Shown piece by piece: positions 1 through 12,972 of a stretch of 64,000 nt of DNA. The stretch's first letter is position 1. Every line of letters starts with the position of its first letter. The position numbers were made by a program, and so were the translations under genes. The notes below the pieces were generated by a model. That model made no database searches, was not told the origin of the DNA, and was given only the letters and a program-made list of their open reading frames with translations. This DNA is from Ichthyophthirius multifiliis (lineage: Eukaryota > Ciliophora > Oligohymenophorea > Hymenostomatida): NCBI RefSeq assembly GCF_000220395.1, contig NW_004086444.1, positions 124,001 through 188,000 on the forward strand, written 5' to 3'.

Positions 1-1886
1 TTATTATTATAACTATTATCAATATTATTATTTCTTATGTTTATTTATAAATATTAAAGATTTTTTTTATATATTTACCTTATAAAAAACATTTTTACTA
101 ATTATTAGTCTCTGATGTATCAGTATTACTATTTATATTTGTATTAAAACTATACTTTCTTGGTGTTTTTGAAATTTAATAATCATTTTCAATTTATTAT
201 TTTTATTAAATTTATATTTAATATTTTAAAAATTCAACTTCTTCTCTGAGTTATTTGATTTCATCATCTATATATAAAATATATATAAATAAATATATAA
301 AATATATAAAAATATATTTTTAAAATATATATAAATATATTTGATTAGATATAGATATATTATTTGTTTTTTTTTAAATATAATATTTACTTTTAGGCGT
401 TTAATTAAGAAAAGTATTAAAACTATTTTAAGCATTTTCATTTATTTATTTTTTCCCACTTTTTATTTTATCAACTGGTGATAAACTTGAAATTTTACCA
501 TTATCTTTAACAATTTTATAATATACATCTTCATTTTTCATTGCATCTACAGAAATTAGCATAGCCCTACTTGCAAAAAGCAGAGTTGAAAAAGTTTCCT
601 CATAATGAAATTAGACGGATTTACACATGCTAGGAATTAGTTTTGGTATTTCCACATAGACTCTCACTTAAATTCTTGTTAATTTTGAATCTCTAAATGG
701 GATATGTTAATTTTAACCAATAAAATTATTATTTTTTAAATTATTTTTATTTAAATTAGCTAATGCGGCTATACAATTTCCTAAAGAACATATTGATTTG
801 TTTATTATTTTTGCTTCTTCTAATCTTATTCCTTAAGAAGTTGTTTTAGTTAATCTTTCACTTCCTGCTAAGTCTATTATTGTAAGAAGTCCTTTTTAAT
901 AATGTTTTTATTTTTTGTTTTAGTTCTTATTAAAACTAATCCATCTTTATTCTATAAAAATTTATAATAAATCATGACTTCTACTTGATGTTGAATTCTA
1001 TAATTTTTAATATATTATTTAAATATTCAATTTATTTTAAATTTAAAAATACCATAATAGTTTTCCCTGTAATCCTACCTTTAACAGCTTCTCTTATTAA
1101 ATTAAAAGCTTCTTCATATGTCTTTGCAGTTTATTAAATAAGCCCATTAACGAAAATTCCTGAATTAGGATCCTCTCTAATTTAAAGAGAATCTCTTTTT
1201 TTATTTTAATCAAGTAAATCGTAAATATTTTCCATATAAATTTCCATAAAAGATAAAGTGACCATGAATTATCTCTAATTCATTTTCGTGTTTATATTTT
1301 CAAAAACGCTTTTTAAACTCCTGAATACAATTCCACTTTATTAACAAAATATTTCACTGTTTTTATCACATTCTAATATTTTTCTCGTGCCAAAAATCGA
1401 ATATGTTTTTCCTGATCCAGTCTATAAAATTAAGCAACAAAAAAAAAAATATATATATATTTTTAACTTGTCCATATGAAATTAAGGCACCATTATATCC
1501 TTCAAAAACTTCATTTATTAATTTTTCACCAACTTAATTATGCACAGTTTCTTAATTACATTAAGGGTCGAATATGTGATCAAATTAAAATAATCTGTTC
1601 TCCTGATTTTATTTGAATAATAATAATTTTTTCTTTGATTGCTTAAAATATATTTTATTAATAATAATTTTTTTGAATATTCCCTTTTTTTTATTCTAAC
1701 TTTATCTGTTTATATACAATTTTGTAAATCTTCGACATCTGTAGAAACTTCATAATCTTCATCTATAAAAGGTCTAATTCTTACAAATACTTTTATTTTT
1801 AACAAAAAACTTATATTAAGGGTTTTTTTACCATTAAAACGAACTTTCTCTTACCTATTAGTATTATTATTATTTTTAAAATTCAT
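1..1886 (-). CDS. Kinesin motor-domain protein, 3' end cut off by window edge
   Basis: ATP-driven microtubule motor. With TAA/TAG as Gln the minus strand gives, in order, KVFVRIRPF (first beta strand), the P-loop TGSGKTYSIFGT, FMEIYMENIYDLLD, switch I NSTSSRSH, switch II IDLAGSERL, PFRDSKLTRI, and the motor end HYEETFSTLLFASRAM. A stretch starting DDEIKQLREEVEFL follows as the neck or coiled coil and continues past base 1, so the C-terminus is missing. The motor sits at the N-terminus, as in plus-end kinesins; the subfamily cannot be told. Start is the ATG at 1886-1884. Likely introns are at 1422-1467 (inside the P-loop), 998-1052 and 268-390. Between about 600 and 690 the frame breaks three times, each next to an A or T run, and the breaks cancel out; the conserved GNTKT motif is only seen in the shifted frame. 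Confidence 0.93.
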
Positions 1887-2562
1887 TTTTATTTTTTTAA
1901 TGATTAAAAAATGCTATTTAGATTATGTGTGCTTTATATTATTTAAATATTAAAATTTTTATTTTAAATTTTAATGTATATAAATATTAAATATTATAAT
2001 TTGAACAATATTCTTTTTTAAAATTATAATATTTATATTGTATTACTATTTAAAATAGATTATAAAAAATATTCATAAATAACAAATAAAATTAAATGAA
2101 ATTATATAAATAGAAAGAATTTAATTATATTTATTATTTCAGTTTATAGAGAACAGCATAATTTCAAAAATAATATTTTATAAATTTAAAATATTTTCTT
2201 AATTAAAAAAAATTATTTTAATAAAATATATATTAAAGCTTTTATATATATTAAAAAATTTAATAATAATTAATAAAAAAATATAATTAATTTTTTTTTA
2301 TATTATTCTTTTATTATAAAATAAATTCCAAAAATTTTATTAAATTCATATTTTTTTAATTTTTTAATTTTATAATTTTAAATTTTTTTTTTTTTTTCTA
2401 TTTTTTATAATCCATATTATCATTATATATGTTATTAATACATATATAATATGAGTATAAAAATATTACTTTTTAAATTAAATAAAAATTTTAAAACATA
2501 TCAATAAAATTATAATTATTTTTTTTTAAAAAAAAAATACACAAGATATAAAAAATAAAAAA
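1887..2562. other. Divergent intergenic region
   Basis: AT-only low-complexity spacer between the 5' ends of the kinesin gene (minus) and the ankyrin-bromodomain gene (plus), so both promoters should lie here. No recognisable motif or gene was seen. Confidence 0.6.
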
Positions 2563-4917
2563 ATGAGTAAAGAAAATTTAGATTTTTAAATCGAAGTTGA
2601 AGAAAACAATCAATAACAAGACCAATACAGATAAGAAGAATAATAAAATATGTATTAATAAAACGAAATGTAACATTAAGACTAAAGCCAACCTTAAAAT
2701 GATAATTAATAATATAAATAAGATTAAAATATGAATGAATTAGAATCCTAAAAAGCAAACCAATAATATACATAGGAATAATAAAGGACTTTAAGTTAAG
2801 AAGAATAGTAAAACATTTATAACGAATTTAAAATTGCCATTAGAAATAATAATATTGAAAAGGTTTAGGATGTGATAAGTAATAGAAAATACAAAATTTT
2901 TATATACTTATATATATATATATACAATTTTTTTTTTCCCCCTTTTTAAAATTTCTCTTTAATAAATTTAAAAAAAAAAATAAAAAAAAAAATAATAATA
3001 AAGATATCTTATTATTTTGTTTTTTTTGCTTATTTCAATAAATAAAAACTTAACAAAACAAATAATAAAAATAGGAAAATATTAAAAAGACTACGATATA
3101 ATAAATAAAATAGACTCATAAACTCGTTAAATATGCACTTATTTAGCCGCTTGCCTACCAACAGACGAATAATGCTTTAATATGTTAAAATTATTAGTAG
3201 AATCAGGTATTTATTAATCTAAATATATTAAAAATTTAGAATTTAAATAAAGGTGCAAATCCAACATTCAGAGATTAAATAAACTAATCCATAATATTTT
3301 ACTTAGCCCGAGATGGGAAATTAAATTCCCTTAAATTTATAAATTAATTAGGTTGTGATGCTAATGAGATTGATATAAATGGCTAAACACCTTTATTTTT
3401 TGCTTCGAGAGACAATAGATTAGAAATAGTTAAAGAATTATTAGCTAAAGGTGCAAATACATATCATGTGGATAAAGTTTGCTAATAAACTGCTTTATTT
3501 TATGCAGCTAGAGAAGGTAATAACGAAATTTGTAATATTTTAATTGAACACGGGTGCAAAGTAAACCATTAAGATGCTTAGAAGAAAAACGCGATTTTCT
3601 TTGCCAAAAAATTCAATAAAAAGGAAACTGTGGATTTATTATAAGCCCATATAAATAAATTAAAAATTAAATAAGAAAAACCATAATAATAATTAATGTA
3701 ATAATAATAATTATAATAATAATAACAATAATAGTAATAATAACAATAATAGTAATAATAACTATAATAATAAATAAATACTGCTACAAGTAGTAATACA
3801 GGACATAATTTGGCTGTTTTGAGTGAAAAGAAAATTTAAGAAAACAATTCTTAGAATAATTAAAATATTAATTTAGCAAGTAATAATAGTAATAGTAATA
3901 TTCAAGATGATAAAAAAAAATCTGATAATAATTAAAAATCTCTTAAAAGAAAAGCTCCAAAAGATGCAGCTAAAATGTCTTATAAATTAGGTATTTTTTT
4001 TATTTATTTATAAATATATGTATATTTTAAAAATAAAATTAATTTATATTTTATTATTTTTATTAAAAAAATAAAATAATTAATATATATATTATAAAAC
4101 TTTTTGATATTTATTTTCTTAAAAAAAAAAAAAAATATTATAGTTTATACTAATGAAAACGGATAATAAACAGAATTAACTAAATCTGAATATAACGAGT
4201 TTAAAATAAAATATCCAGAAATAACTAAAATCATTGAAAATGCAGATGAAATGATTAATGAGGATATACTAGGAAAAGAAAAAGATGCATGGGAAAAAAT
4301 CGCTAAAAATATTCTTTAAATTATTTCAAAAGCAAAAGGATGTTATTTATTTTAATAACCTGTTGACGTTGTTAAATATTAAATACATGATTATTACGAT
4401 ATTGTTAAAAGACCAATGGATTTAGGAACTATTAAAGTAAATAAATTATACTTATTTTTTTGTTTTATTAATTTTTTGTTTTGTTTTTATTTTATTAAGA
4501 ATAAATTAAATTGCAATGTATATGAAAGTTGTAAAGAATTTATAGAAGATGTAGAATTGTAAAAAAAATTTAAAAAAAACTTGAAGATTTATTTTTTATA
4601 TTAATTAGAGTTTTTTATAACTGTATTTTATATAATGGATCAGATTCTGAAGTTGGAAAATTTGTTTAAATATTAAATAAGAATTTAGAAAAGTATGTAT
4701 TGAAAAAGATATTTATTAATTCTTAACACCTAATCAAAGTATAGCAAAAATAAAAAAATTAATATATTTATTTATTTAATGATAAAAGTGAATAATTATT
4801 TAGCTGAAATAAATGCTGGATAAGATGCAGCTTAAAAAAATATATAATAGTAATAGTTATAAGTTTAATAATAATAATAATAATAATAACAATAATAATA
4901 ACAATAATAATAATAAC

Positions 4918-4948
<31 letters not shown>

Positions 4949-5254
4949 GTAATAATAATATTAATAGATTTAATAATAACCTTAATATACATAATAATAA
5001 ACCATTTAATAATTTAGTTAATAAAATTAACCATAAGTCATACAATAAGTATAATAATAACCAGTTTAAAGTTATTCTTATTAACCAAATTAATATGGAA
5101 ATTATGATGCATATAAATAATAAGGAGGAAATCCTTACTAAAATTATTAAACTAATTAAAATTATTAAATGTATTAAGAAGAAATATTAATTATTAAAAC
5201 GGACAAAATATTCTAGAATAATAAGATGAAAATCATGAAGGCATAAATCATTGA
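2563..5254 (+). CDS. Ankyrin-repeat and bromodomain protein (BDP1-like)
   Basis: Probable chromatin reader. Order of parts: a Gln-rich acidic N-terminus (MSKENLDFQIEVEEN); several ankyrin repeats, seen as LVESGANPTFRD, NGQTPLFFASRDNRLEIVKE and QTALFYAAREGNNEICNILI; a polyQ linker (about 3690-3780); a basic stretch; then a bromodomain with FQQPVDVVKYQIHDYYDIV, KRPMDLGTIK, the Asn-containing helix FYNCILYNGSDSEVGKF and a long polyQ tail. The Asn of LYNG is the usual acetyl-lysine-contacting residue and is present. Ankyrin repeats followed by a bromodomain is the architecture of apicomplexan BDP1, so this may be an old alveolate gene; orthology is inference. At least four introns (near 2880-3090, 3206-3250, 3990-4140, 4440-4495). 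The end is taken at the TGA 5252-5254, which requires one frame change near 5190 after the polyQ region. Confidence 0.85.
4862..4990 (+). repeat. (TAA/CAA)n polyglutamine microsatellite
   Basis: A run of TAA codons with a few CAA and TAG, read as Gln inside the ankyrin-bromodomain gene. Standard-code translation of other frames gives spurious poly-Asn, poly-Ile or poly-Leu peptides here. Confidence 0.85.
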
Positions 5255-5616
5255 AAGAAAATAAAATATTATTATTATTATTAATAAAGATTTTATAAAT
5301 AAAATTAATTTTGAAAAAAAAATTATTTTACAAAAAAACTTAATTTTTTTTTATTATTAATTTATGTATTTTTATTATTTTTATAAATATACAACTTTTT
5401 GTTATTATTATTTTTTTTTTTTTTCTTAATTTCTTTTAAATTTTTAAATTTTTTTTAATTTTGAAAGAAAATAATTTAAATCTTTAATAATTTTTTTTTT
5501 TTATTAATAAACTAAAAATAAAAAAATACACATTATTTTCAATAATCTATAAAAATAAAACTATAAATAGCTTCTGCTTTTAAAACAATTTAATTAATTA
5601 AAAAGAAATTAAAACT

Positions 5617-6590
5617 TCAATCACTTTATTCATTATCTTAGTAATAATCTTCATCATTATAATTTTCATACTCTCTATTTTAATGTGCCTTATAATATTT
5701 TCTAGTAAAACTATCTTCGAAATCTTCCTCACTTTCTTTTTCAAAATAATCATCATTTTCTTAACCAAAAAACTCATCTTCATTTTCTGAATTATAATCT
5801 TCTTCCGGATAATCATTTTATTCAGCACTTTCTTTATTCGAATCTTCACCTTTTTTTATTTTATTTTTAAAAAAAGTTTATTACAAAAAATAAATTAAAA
5901 TATTAAAAAAAATACTTTAAATGTCTTTATTATCCTATTCATCGAAATCTGAATAAAAATAACCTTAAACCAATTCTCCTTAATTGTTTTAAATCATATA
6001 TACTACTTCTTAATTAATCTTCATAATTTTTTAATTTTCTTAGAAATCTTCGTCATCGCTTAATTCTTCTTTTATTTAATAATAATCATATTATTCAACT
6101 TTTTAATCTTTTTCCTTATTTCTTTATTCCAAAATTACCTCATTATTATTAATTTCTATATTTAAAATATTCCCTTTCATTCTATTTTTGTTTAATTGTT
6201 TTTGTCTTGATTCGTTTCGGTTATTTTCCATTACTACTAAATTTCTTTAATTTATTTTTTATATTAATTCATCATTATTTTTGTCAATTAATTTTAGAAC
6301 AAATCGTTTATTTTATTTCTCAATTTCTTAAGGAAATAATGAATTTTACACTTCTTTTTCTACTTTTTTTAATCTAATTCAAGGTTTTAGACCATTTTTT
6401 ATAATTCGGAAATTTATTCATTTAATTTTATCTTTTTTTATAAATTCTCACTTTTGTATTCTTCTAATACTATAAATATATATATATATATATATATTTT
6501 AATATTTTTTGGTTTTTTTTGCTTAATTATTCTATGGGTTCTTGATTTGGTTTTCTTTTTAACTTAAAAACAATAGGATTTTTTTCAATT
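5617..6590 (-). CDS. Acidic, charged protein of unknown function
   Basis: Not recognised. The minus strand reads through a basic/Gln-rich N-terminal half (VEKEVQNSLFPQEIEKQNKR, then MENNRNESRQKQLNKNRMK) into a very acidic C-terminal half (EDSNKESAEQNDYPEEDYNS, EDEFFGQENDDYFEKESEED) ending EQSD at the TGA 5619-5617. One intron lies near 5850-5915. Acidic, disordered tails of this kind occur in histone-binding and ribosome-assembly proteins, but no domain is visible, so no function is proposed. The start is uncertain: a frame change in an A-run near 6370 and a TA-repeat near 6475-6500 (probable intron) obscure the 5' end. Its 3' end faces the 3' end of the bromodomain gene. Confidence 0.6.
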
Positions 6591-7312
6591 TAGTTTTAAC
6601 ATTGTTAGAGAAGATCAAGACTAGACATATTTTTATATATAATTTTTTAATAAGATTTTTAAAAAATATAAAATTATATAAAATATATAAAAATAATAAA
6701 ATATACATATTTCCTTTAATTAGAATATACTTCTATTTATTTTACATTCATTTTTATAAAAAAAGAATAATATTTATATTAATTTTTATTTTTATTTATA
6801 AAGATTTGTTCAATTTTATTTTTTTAATTGAAAAATATTATTTAATCTATAAATTATAATTTTTTTCAAATAAATATCATATTTATTTTTATATTCATAT
6901 ATTATATATTTGTATATGAATTAATATTTAATATTAACATATTATATTATATTATATTATATATTATATATTATATTATATAATAATATTTTTTTTAGTA
7001 AAAGAGTAAATATTTTTAAAATATATTATAAAAAAAAAAGATTATAATAAATTTAAAGAAAATTGAAAATGAATAAAAAACTTTGAAAAAATACTTAATT
7101 AAAAAATATATATATATCATTTTAATATTAAATATTACAATTTTTAAATTTTGATTAATAAAAACTATTTTTAGTATGATTTTATTTAATAAATATATGA
7201 GAAAATTAATATGGATAATATTTTTTATTTATTATTATAAATAAAATCTTAATAAATATTTAATTAAAAAATATTATTATTAATTTATATTTATATTTTT
7301 TTGTTTTAATTT
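6591..7312. other. Divergent intergenic region, AT repeats
   Basis: Spacer between two divergently read genes. It contains a run of imperfect TATAT/ATTATAT repeats near 6930-6985. The open frame at 6602-6859 is hydrophobic Ile/Phe/Lys/Tyr-only sequence as expected from random AT-rich DNA and is not called. Confidence 0.55.
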
Positions 7313-8050
7313 ATGTTTTAAATAATATTAATAATTTGTTTTCTCATAAAATATTTTAATTGCTGTTAACTAAGTGGATATGAAAGTGGTTAATGTGTTG
7401 AATCATTAAATTATATAAATGAAATAAAGTTTTGCTAATAATATTTATTTTAATATATTTGCATACCTAAATAAAGAGTATTATTAATATATAATTATAT
7501 AAATAATCAAACTTTATATATTAATATTTATAAATAAAATTCTAAAAGGAAGTTTGGCCAGATTATACCGTTTCTTCAAAAGACTAATTAATTGAAGATA
7601 TATTTATATAAAACATCGAATAATAATTTGTGAAAGAACTAAGTTCAAAGTAAATAATATAAATTTTAGCATTTTTTTTTTTTTAAAAAAAATATTAATT
7701 AAAATAAATTTTATTTTTATCTATTTATAGTTACAATGGATCTATAATACTATTAAATTATCAAAGTTGTTTTTATTCATATAAAGAATTTTTATGTAAA
7801 TGGAATTTTCCCAATTGTATATATAATGGTAATAATAAGTATTATTTTATTTATTTATTTTTTAAAAATATAAAGAAAATTAAACTTAGCCGATTTGTTA
7901 ATCTTATTGTGAATCATATTTTGATAATTGCAAAGTTATTTTTTATATTAAATATATTTGTTTATATTTAACTAATATTGTTAGTTTGATTCAACTTCTT
8001 GTGCACTTAGTTACTAAAATAAAACTCCTGGATTAAATGAAGATTGTTGA
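7313..8050 (+). CDS. Small secreted protein with Frizzled-CRD-like cysteine domain
   Basis: Predicted secreted or surface protein. Spliced reading begins with a signal peptide (MFQIILIICFLIKYFNCC, cleavage likely near CCQL) and continues as a cysteine-rich domain: GQCVESLNYINEIKFC, ICIPKQREVWPDYTV, SCFYSYKEFLCKWNFPNC, PICQSYCESYFDNC, ending TPGLNEDC and TGA. The LC...FP.C block followed by C..YC..YF..C is the cysteine pattern of Frizzled-type CRDs, which occur in many protist surface proteins. No transmembrane segment follows, so it is probably released or membrane-associated through partners. Introns are near 7481-7550, 7648-7730, 7830-7875 and 7939-7982. The ligand is unknown. Cysteine content is far above that of its neighbours, which supports a real folded extracellular protein. 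Confidence 0.8.
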
Positions 8051-8169
8051 TAGAAATAATTTATATATAAAAAAATAATAATAATTAATATTTTAGTTAA
8101 TGATATTATTTTAACAAACACTAAATTTACTAAAAATACATATAATATATTATTATAAATATTTAATTA

Positions 8170-10015
8170 TCAAGTTTAATTATTATAACCTTTAATATTA
8201 TTATTATATTAACTTGATTAATTTTCTATAGTATTTAATGGCATATTTATGTTAAAATTATGAATATATCCTTTTTTTAATACCTTATTGTTTTTTTGTT
8301 TTGAAAGTAAATATTTATTAAAGTCATATTTTTAATTAAGGACATTTTTTTATTAAAAAATATTTTAATTTAATTATTTTATATTATTTTCAATTTAGTT
8401 ATTTCTTAATTAAGATGAACTTCTATTTCTATAAATAACTTTTTCTTTTTATAAAGACTCAGCTTATTTTTGGGTAAATGTACCATTTTTTTGTTTTATT
8501 TTAAAATTCTAAATTTTCAAAAAATCAATTTTTTTCGATAAATTTAAACAGTCAGTTATTTTTTTATAATTTTTTCTAGAATTTTTTTCTTAAAAATTAT
8601 TATCTTTCATTCCTTTATTTATAGATAAAATTAATCCATTTTAACTTAATGATGTACTTCTTTTTTTTAAAATAACTTATAATTATTATTAGGGCTAAAT
8701 AGTTGAATTATAATCATAATTAGAATATTATCTATCTTTAAAAAATGAGTTTAAATTATTATTTCTGTTAATTATGTTAACTTTTAGATCTTCTTTTCTT
8801 CTTTCTGTAGCTATTCTTTAATTTAATTCTACTAATTTTGGTTTATCTTACTGATTTAAAATACTAATTTTTAATTATAATTTTTAATTTTATCTGCGTT
8901 TAATTTTGTTTATTTCTTCTTAAGATTATCCAAAATCATATCCTTAAAAAATATTACTTTTACTATTAATTTATTTTAGATTAATGTTATCTTTTTTATA
9001 TTTATTTATAGAAAATAAATTTTCTTTTCTTCTAAAAAAATTAGGGGTAAAAGAAATATTTTATTAATTATCAATTAAAAAATTTTAATTTTTTTTTTCT
9101 TAAATATTTAATTTATATTTTTTATAGAAAATATAATTTTCAACTTTTTTTTATAAATTTTCATATTTTTTTTTTTCTTGAAAATTTTATATTTCTTCTT
9201 TTTTTAACAAAATTAACTTTTCTTTATTTTAAAATTATTCTTTTTTTTTTTTTTTTCTTAATATGACTTACAAATCAAATTAACTTCGTTAATTTAATTT
9301 TTTAATCCTTAAAACTAATTTAATTTTTTCCAAATTTTCTTTTCAGTCTATATTTAATTCCTCAAAGAAATTTTTTATAGGCATTAATTTTTTAAATCTT
9401 CTAAAATACAAAAAGGTAAGTATTTTTAAAGAAAACATCCCGCAAAACAATAAACTTCTAAATAAACACTCTAAACCTTTAAAAAATATTCAGAATATTC
9501 GTAATTTTCATCTTAAAAAAGAAACTTTTCTTCCCCAAAAATGGCATATTCATTAAGACTTGCTATATTAAGAATAACTCCTTTTTCCGTCTTTATTTAT
9601 ATAATACATTTCCCATTAATAATAATCCATATTTTTTCATTGTTTACATCAAATTCATTAATTATTTAATCTTTTGTAAAATAATGAATTTAAATTTCTC
9701 TAATTAAATTATTTATTATGTGACTGTTTTATTTTAATTACTAAAGCTATTATATTGATTTTGTTAAGTTTGTATATATTATTTTTCTTTTTTATTAATA
9801 ATTTTATAATATTTGCAAATATTCCTCTTTTTGTAAAATCATAGTTAATTCTAGTTCTTATTTTTCCTTTTTTATTTGTCCTTAATTTTCTTTATGTATT
9901 AATTTTATAGGTTATATACTATTGGAATGATTTTAATTTATCAAATATGTAAAATCTGAAATGTATGATTATTTTATGTTACTTAAATATATATATATGT
10001 AGTTTTGTGTATCAT
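8170..10015 (-). CDS. Cyclic-nucleotide-binding-domain-like protein with basic tail
   Basis: The N-terminal third reads as one cNMP-binding fold: HYFTKDQIINEFDVNNEKIW, then IIINGKCIIQIKTEKGVILN, ASLNEYAIFGEEKFL and VYLEVYCFAGCFLQKYLPF. This matches the strand-glycine-strand, FGE and following strand layout of the family. The phosphate-binding cassette normally has an Arg two to three residues before a turn (R.A); none is obvious after FGEE, so nucleotide binding is doubtful. The remaining two thirds are Lys/Asn/Gln-rich and featureless, as in many ciliate CNBD proteins. Stop is TGA 8172-8170. The 5' end is uncertain: the frame is open from about 9985 down, but no ATG is in that frame, so a short first exon is likely; 10015 marks the nearest upstream ATG. 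Confidence 0.65.
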
Positions 10016-10512
10016 ATTAATTTATGTCTTGTTTTATTTTTAGGGCTTAAATAAACTTTAGATTAATACAAAGTTTTTTTTTTTAAATAAAAATATCGTT
10101 TTTTTTTATATTTACTTCAGATATTAAATCAAAGCATTAGTATTTTGTTTCTAAAAATGAAAAAAAATTGTTTATATAATCAAATTGATTTAATATATGT
10201 TATATTTCCTTTTGTAAATAAATAAATATAATTTAAAAAAAAAAAATTATATATTTTTTTATAATCAAACTTTCAAATTACATATAGTTTATTCTTAATT
10301 TTATAATAAAATATTTAGTTATTTTATAGACTTTTTTATTTTTATAAAATAATTTTAAAAATTAAAAAAAATTACAGATTTCAACCCCATATCTATTTTT
10401 TTTAGTTATAAGTTTTTATTATTTTATTATTATATTTTTTGTAATTATTTATTTTATAGAAATCATATAGTCATATAGTTAATAATTTAATTTATTTTTT
10501 AAAATAAATATA
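10016..10512. other. Divergent intergenic region
   Basis: AT-rich spacer between two 5' ends. No motif or gene is visible. Confidence 0.5.
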
Positions 10513-11989
10513 ATGAATTTTGAAATAAAAGTCCAAAAAGAAAAAAAATAAAATCCCGTAAACAAATTAATAAATTAAAATTATTAAAACGAATAAGGAT
10601 ATAAATGCTATCCCACAAGCCAATTAATATAATTAAATTACGATTTTCAAAATATCTTACCAGGATACTATAATAGGATATTTGAATACATTTAAGGTTA
10701 AAATAAAGCCGTATTAGAAAATTAAAACCTAAACTCTTGTAAAAAAAATATAAAAAATATAAATTAAAAATTATTTTAGAATCAGAATATGATGATTCAA
10801 TGTTTTTAAATTTATATAATTTACCTGATTTTTTTGTAGAAAGAATATAAAAAGTAAAAGAATAAAAATATTTATATAAAATAAAAAAATAAAAAAAGGA
10901 ATTAAATCCTAAAGAAATGGATTTAAATAATCAATAAAAATATTGGTTCAAAATAGCAAAAAATGATTTAAAATTAGAATTTAATTAAAAAAATTTACAA
11001 TAATTAGTTTGTGATATATTTAATTTAAAAAAACAAGAAAATAGCTATTTAGAAATTCATGAAATGTCTGAAATATTAGATGAGGATTAATATGATTAAA
11101 ATATTATATATTATAATAAAAATATAAAAAAAACAAAATATTTATAAGAAAGCAGTGGGTATGATATAGAAAGATAATTTGAAGATAATTAAATAAATAA
11201 AGAAGAAAAAGAAAAAAATATAAATATAAATAAGTATTAAAAATTAAAAGATTCCATCGATTCAATTGAAATATTAGAAGAAGAAGCTTAAAAATATGTT
11301 GAGGAAAATAATAATCCATAAGATATAATGAATAAAAGTAAAGATTTTAATTTTTAAAAAATTAAAGAAATTAAGAATATAGGAAAAGTAATTGATAAAT
11401 AAAAAGAAAAAAAAGAAACAAGTAAATAAAAAAACAAAAATCATTATAAATATATATATATAAATAAATAAATAAATACATAAATAAATATATATATATA
11501 TATTTATATATTTATATTAATAAATATATTAAAATAAAATATTTTTATATATATCTTTATTTATTTACAAATGATTAAGATTCCTTAAATATTTTAAATA
11601 AGATTATAATATAGTCTAAATATAAAATTATAATCAAATATGTTTATAAATATATAAAATATTAATTTAAAAAAAATTCTTAAAAAAATTAAAAAAATAA
11701 CAATAAAAATAATAATAATAATTTTAATAATAATAATAATAACAATAATAATAATAATTATAATAATTATGATTATAATTATAATTATAATAAACATAAT
11801 TTATTTTTAAACTATAAGATGTTTCTTAAATATATTTTATAATAGACTTTTTTATTTTCATTCAAAAATTTCATTATATTTTAAATATATTATTACAAGA
11901 ATAATATTAATTATTTTTATTAGCTTTATAAGATTTTACTTAAATTAAATTTAAAAAAAATATTAATAGAATTAAACAATTTTATATGA
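10513..11989 (+). CDS. Lys/Glu/Asn-rich protein of unknown function
   Basis: Not recognised. Starts MNFEIKVQKEKKQNP and has a first exon with ordinary composition (CYPTSQLIQLNYDFQNILPG). After a likely 41-nt intron near 10740-10780 it continues SEYDDSMFLNLYNLPDFFVE and then long Lys/Glu/Asn stretches (LEIHEMSEILDEDQYD, SIDSIEILEEEAQKYVEEN). Charge pattern suggests helical, possibly coiled-coil structure. A TA-rich block at 11450-11560 is probably an intron, after which an Asn-rich part (AAT repeats near 11700-11790) leads to a TGA at 11987-11989. The last exon is the least certain part; the gene may stop earlier. Confidence 0.5.
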
Positions 11990-12972
11990 TCTTTAAATAA
12001 AATAGAATAAATATTTCTTATTTTATTTTAATTAATTCAATTCTAAAATTATAAATTTATATAAAATAATTTTTTTATATTTTTATTAATTTCTTATATG
12101 GTTTTTTAGTATTTTTTCTTATCTAAATGAAAAAAATTAAATTCCTACTTTAATATTTATTTTTTAGATTAAATATCTTAATTTTTAATAAAAATAAATC
12201 AAAATTTATATAATGTGAAAGGTTTCTTTTTCTTTAGTTTTTTATTAAAATTTAAGAAATAATCTTATTTCAAATTAATGAAAATTATAAATTATTTTTA
12301 TTTGAAAATAAACATTGTCTTTAATGAAATTAAAATAAATAATATAATATAATATATTAATTATATTTTATTTTTTATTAGCAATTAGATTAATTAAGTA
12401 ATAAAATATAAATACTCAAAATAACTTTTAATTAATTTATAAATTTTTAAAGAGGATATAGAAGAAAATAATTAAAATTGAAATAATTATTCTACTAATT
12501 CTAATCAATAAAAAAATTATCTGAATCTCCACTTTTGTTAAAAAAATAATTTTTAATATATAATTGAGAATAGAATTTTTTTATTTTTTACTTTCATTCA
12601 AACTAATTATATTATGTTTATATTTTTAAAAAAATAAAATATTCTAATTACATATTTAAATATATAAATTTACAAAAATATAGTATAGTTAAAATATTAA
12701 TTTTTATATTATAAAATTTATATATATATTGTATTTTTATTATATTTACTTTAATTTAAATCATTTGAAGACTAAAAAATATGATTTTTACATAAAATTA
12801 TTTATTACATAAATTTTAATTAATTTTAATTAATTAAAGTATTTTAATTTATAACAACTAAATATTTAATATGAATAAAATTAAAAAAAATATCAATATA
12901 ATTAAACTAATTTACTATATATTAATTTTTATATTTTGAAAATATATTTTTACGTTTAAAAAAAAAAAAAAA
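11990..12972. other. Intergenic, low complexity
   Basis: Nearly 1 kb of AT-only sequence. A short richer patch at 12450-12540 can be read as a small peptide on either strand but has no start or convincing extension. Nothing further can be supported. Confidence 0.5.

Noticed and set aside
4768-5190. Overlapping poly-Ile, poly-Leu and poly-Asn peptides around 4.8-5.2 kb
   Set aside because: They are alternative-frame translations of the TAA repeat that encodes polyQ in the bromodomain gene.
11594-11797. Minus-strand poly-Ile membrane-like ORF
   Set aside because: Produced by AAT/ATT repeats; no sensible protein and overlaps a plus-strand Asn-rich frame.
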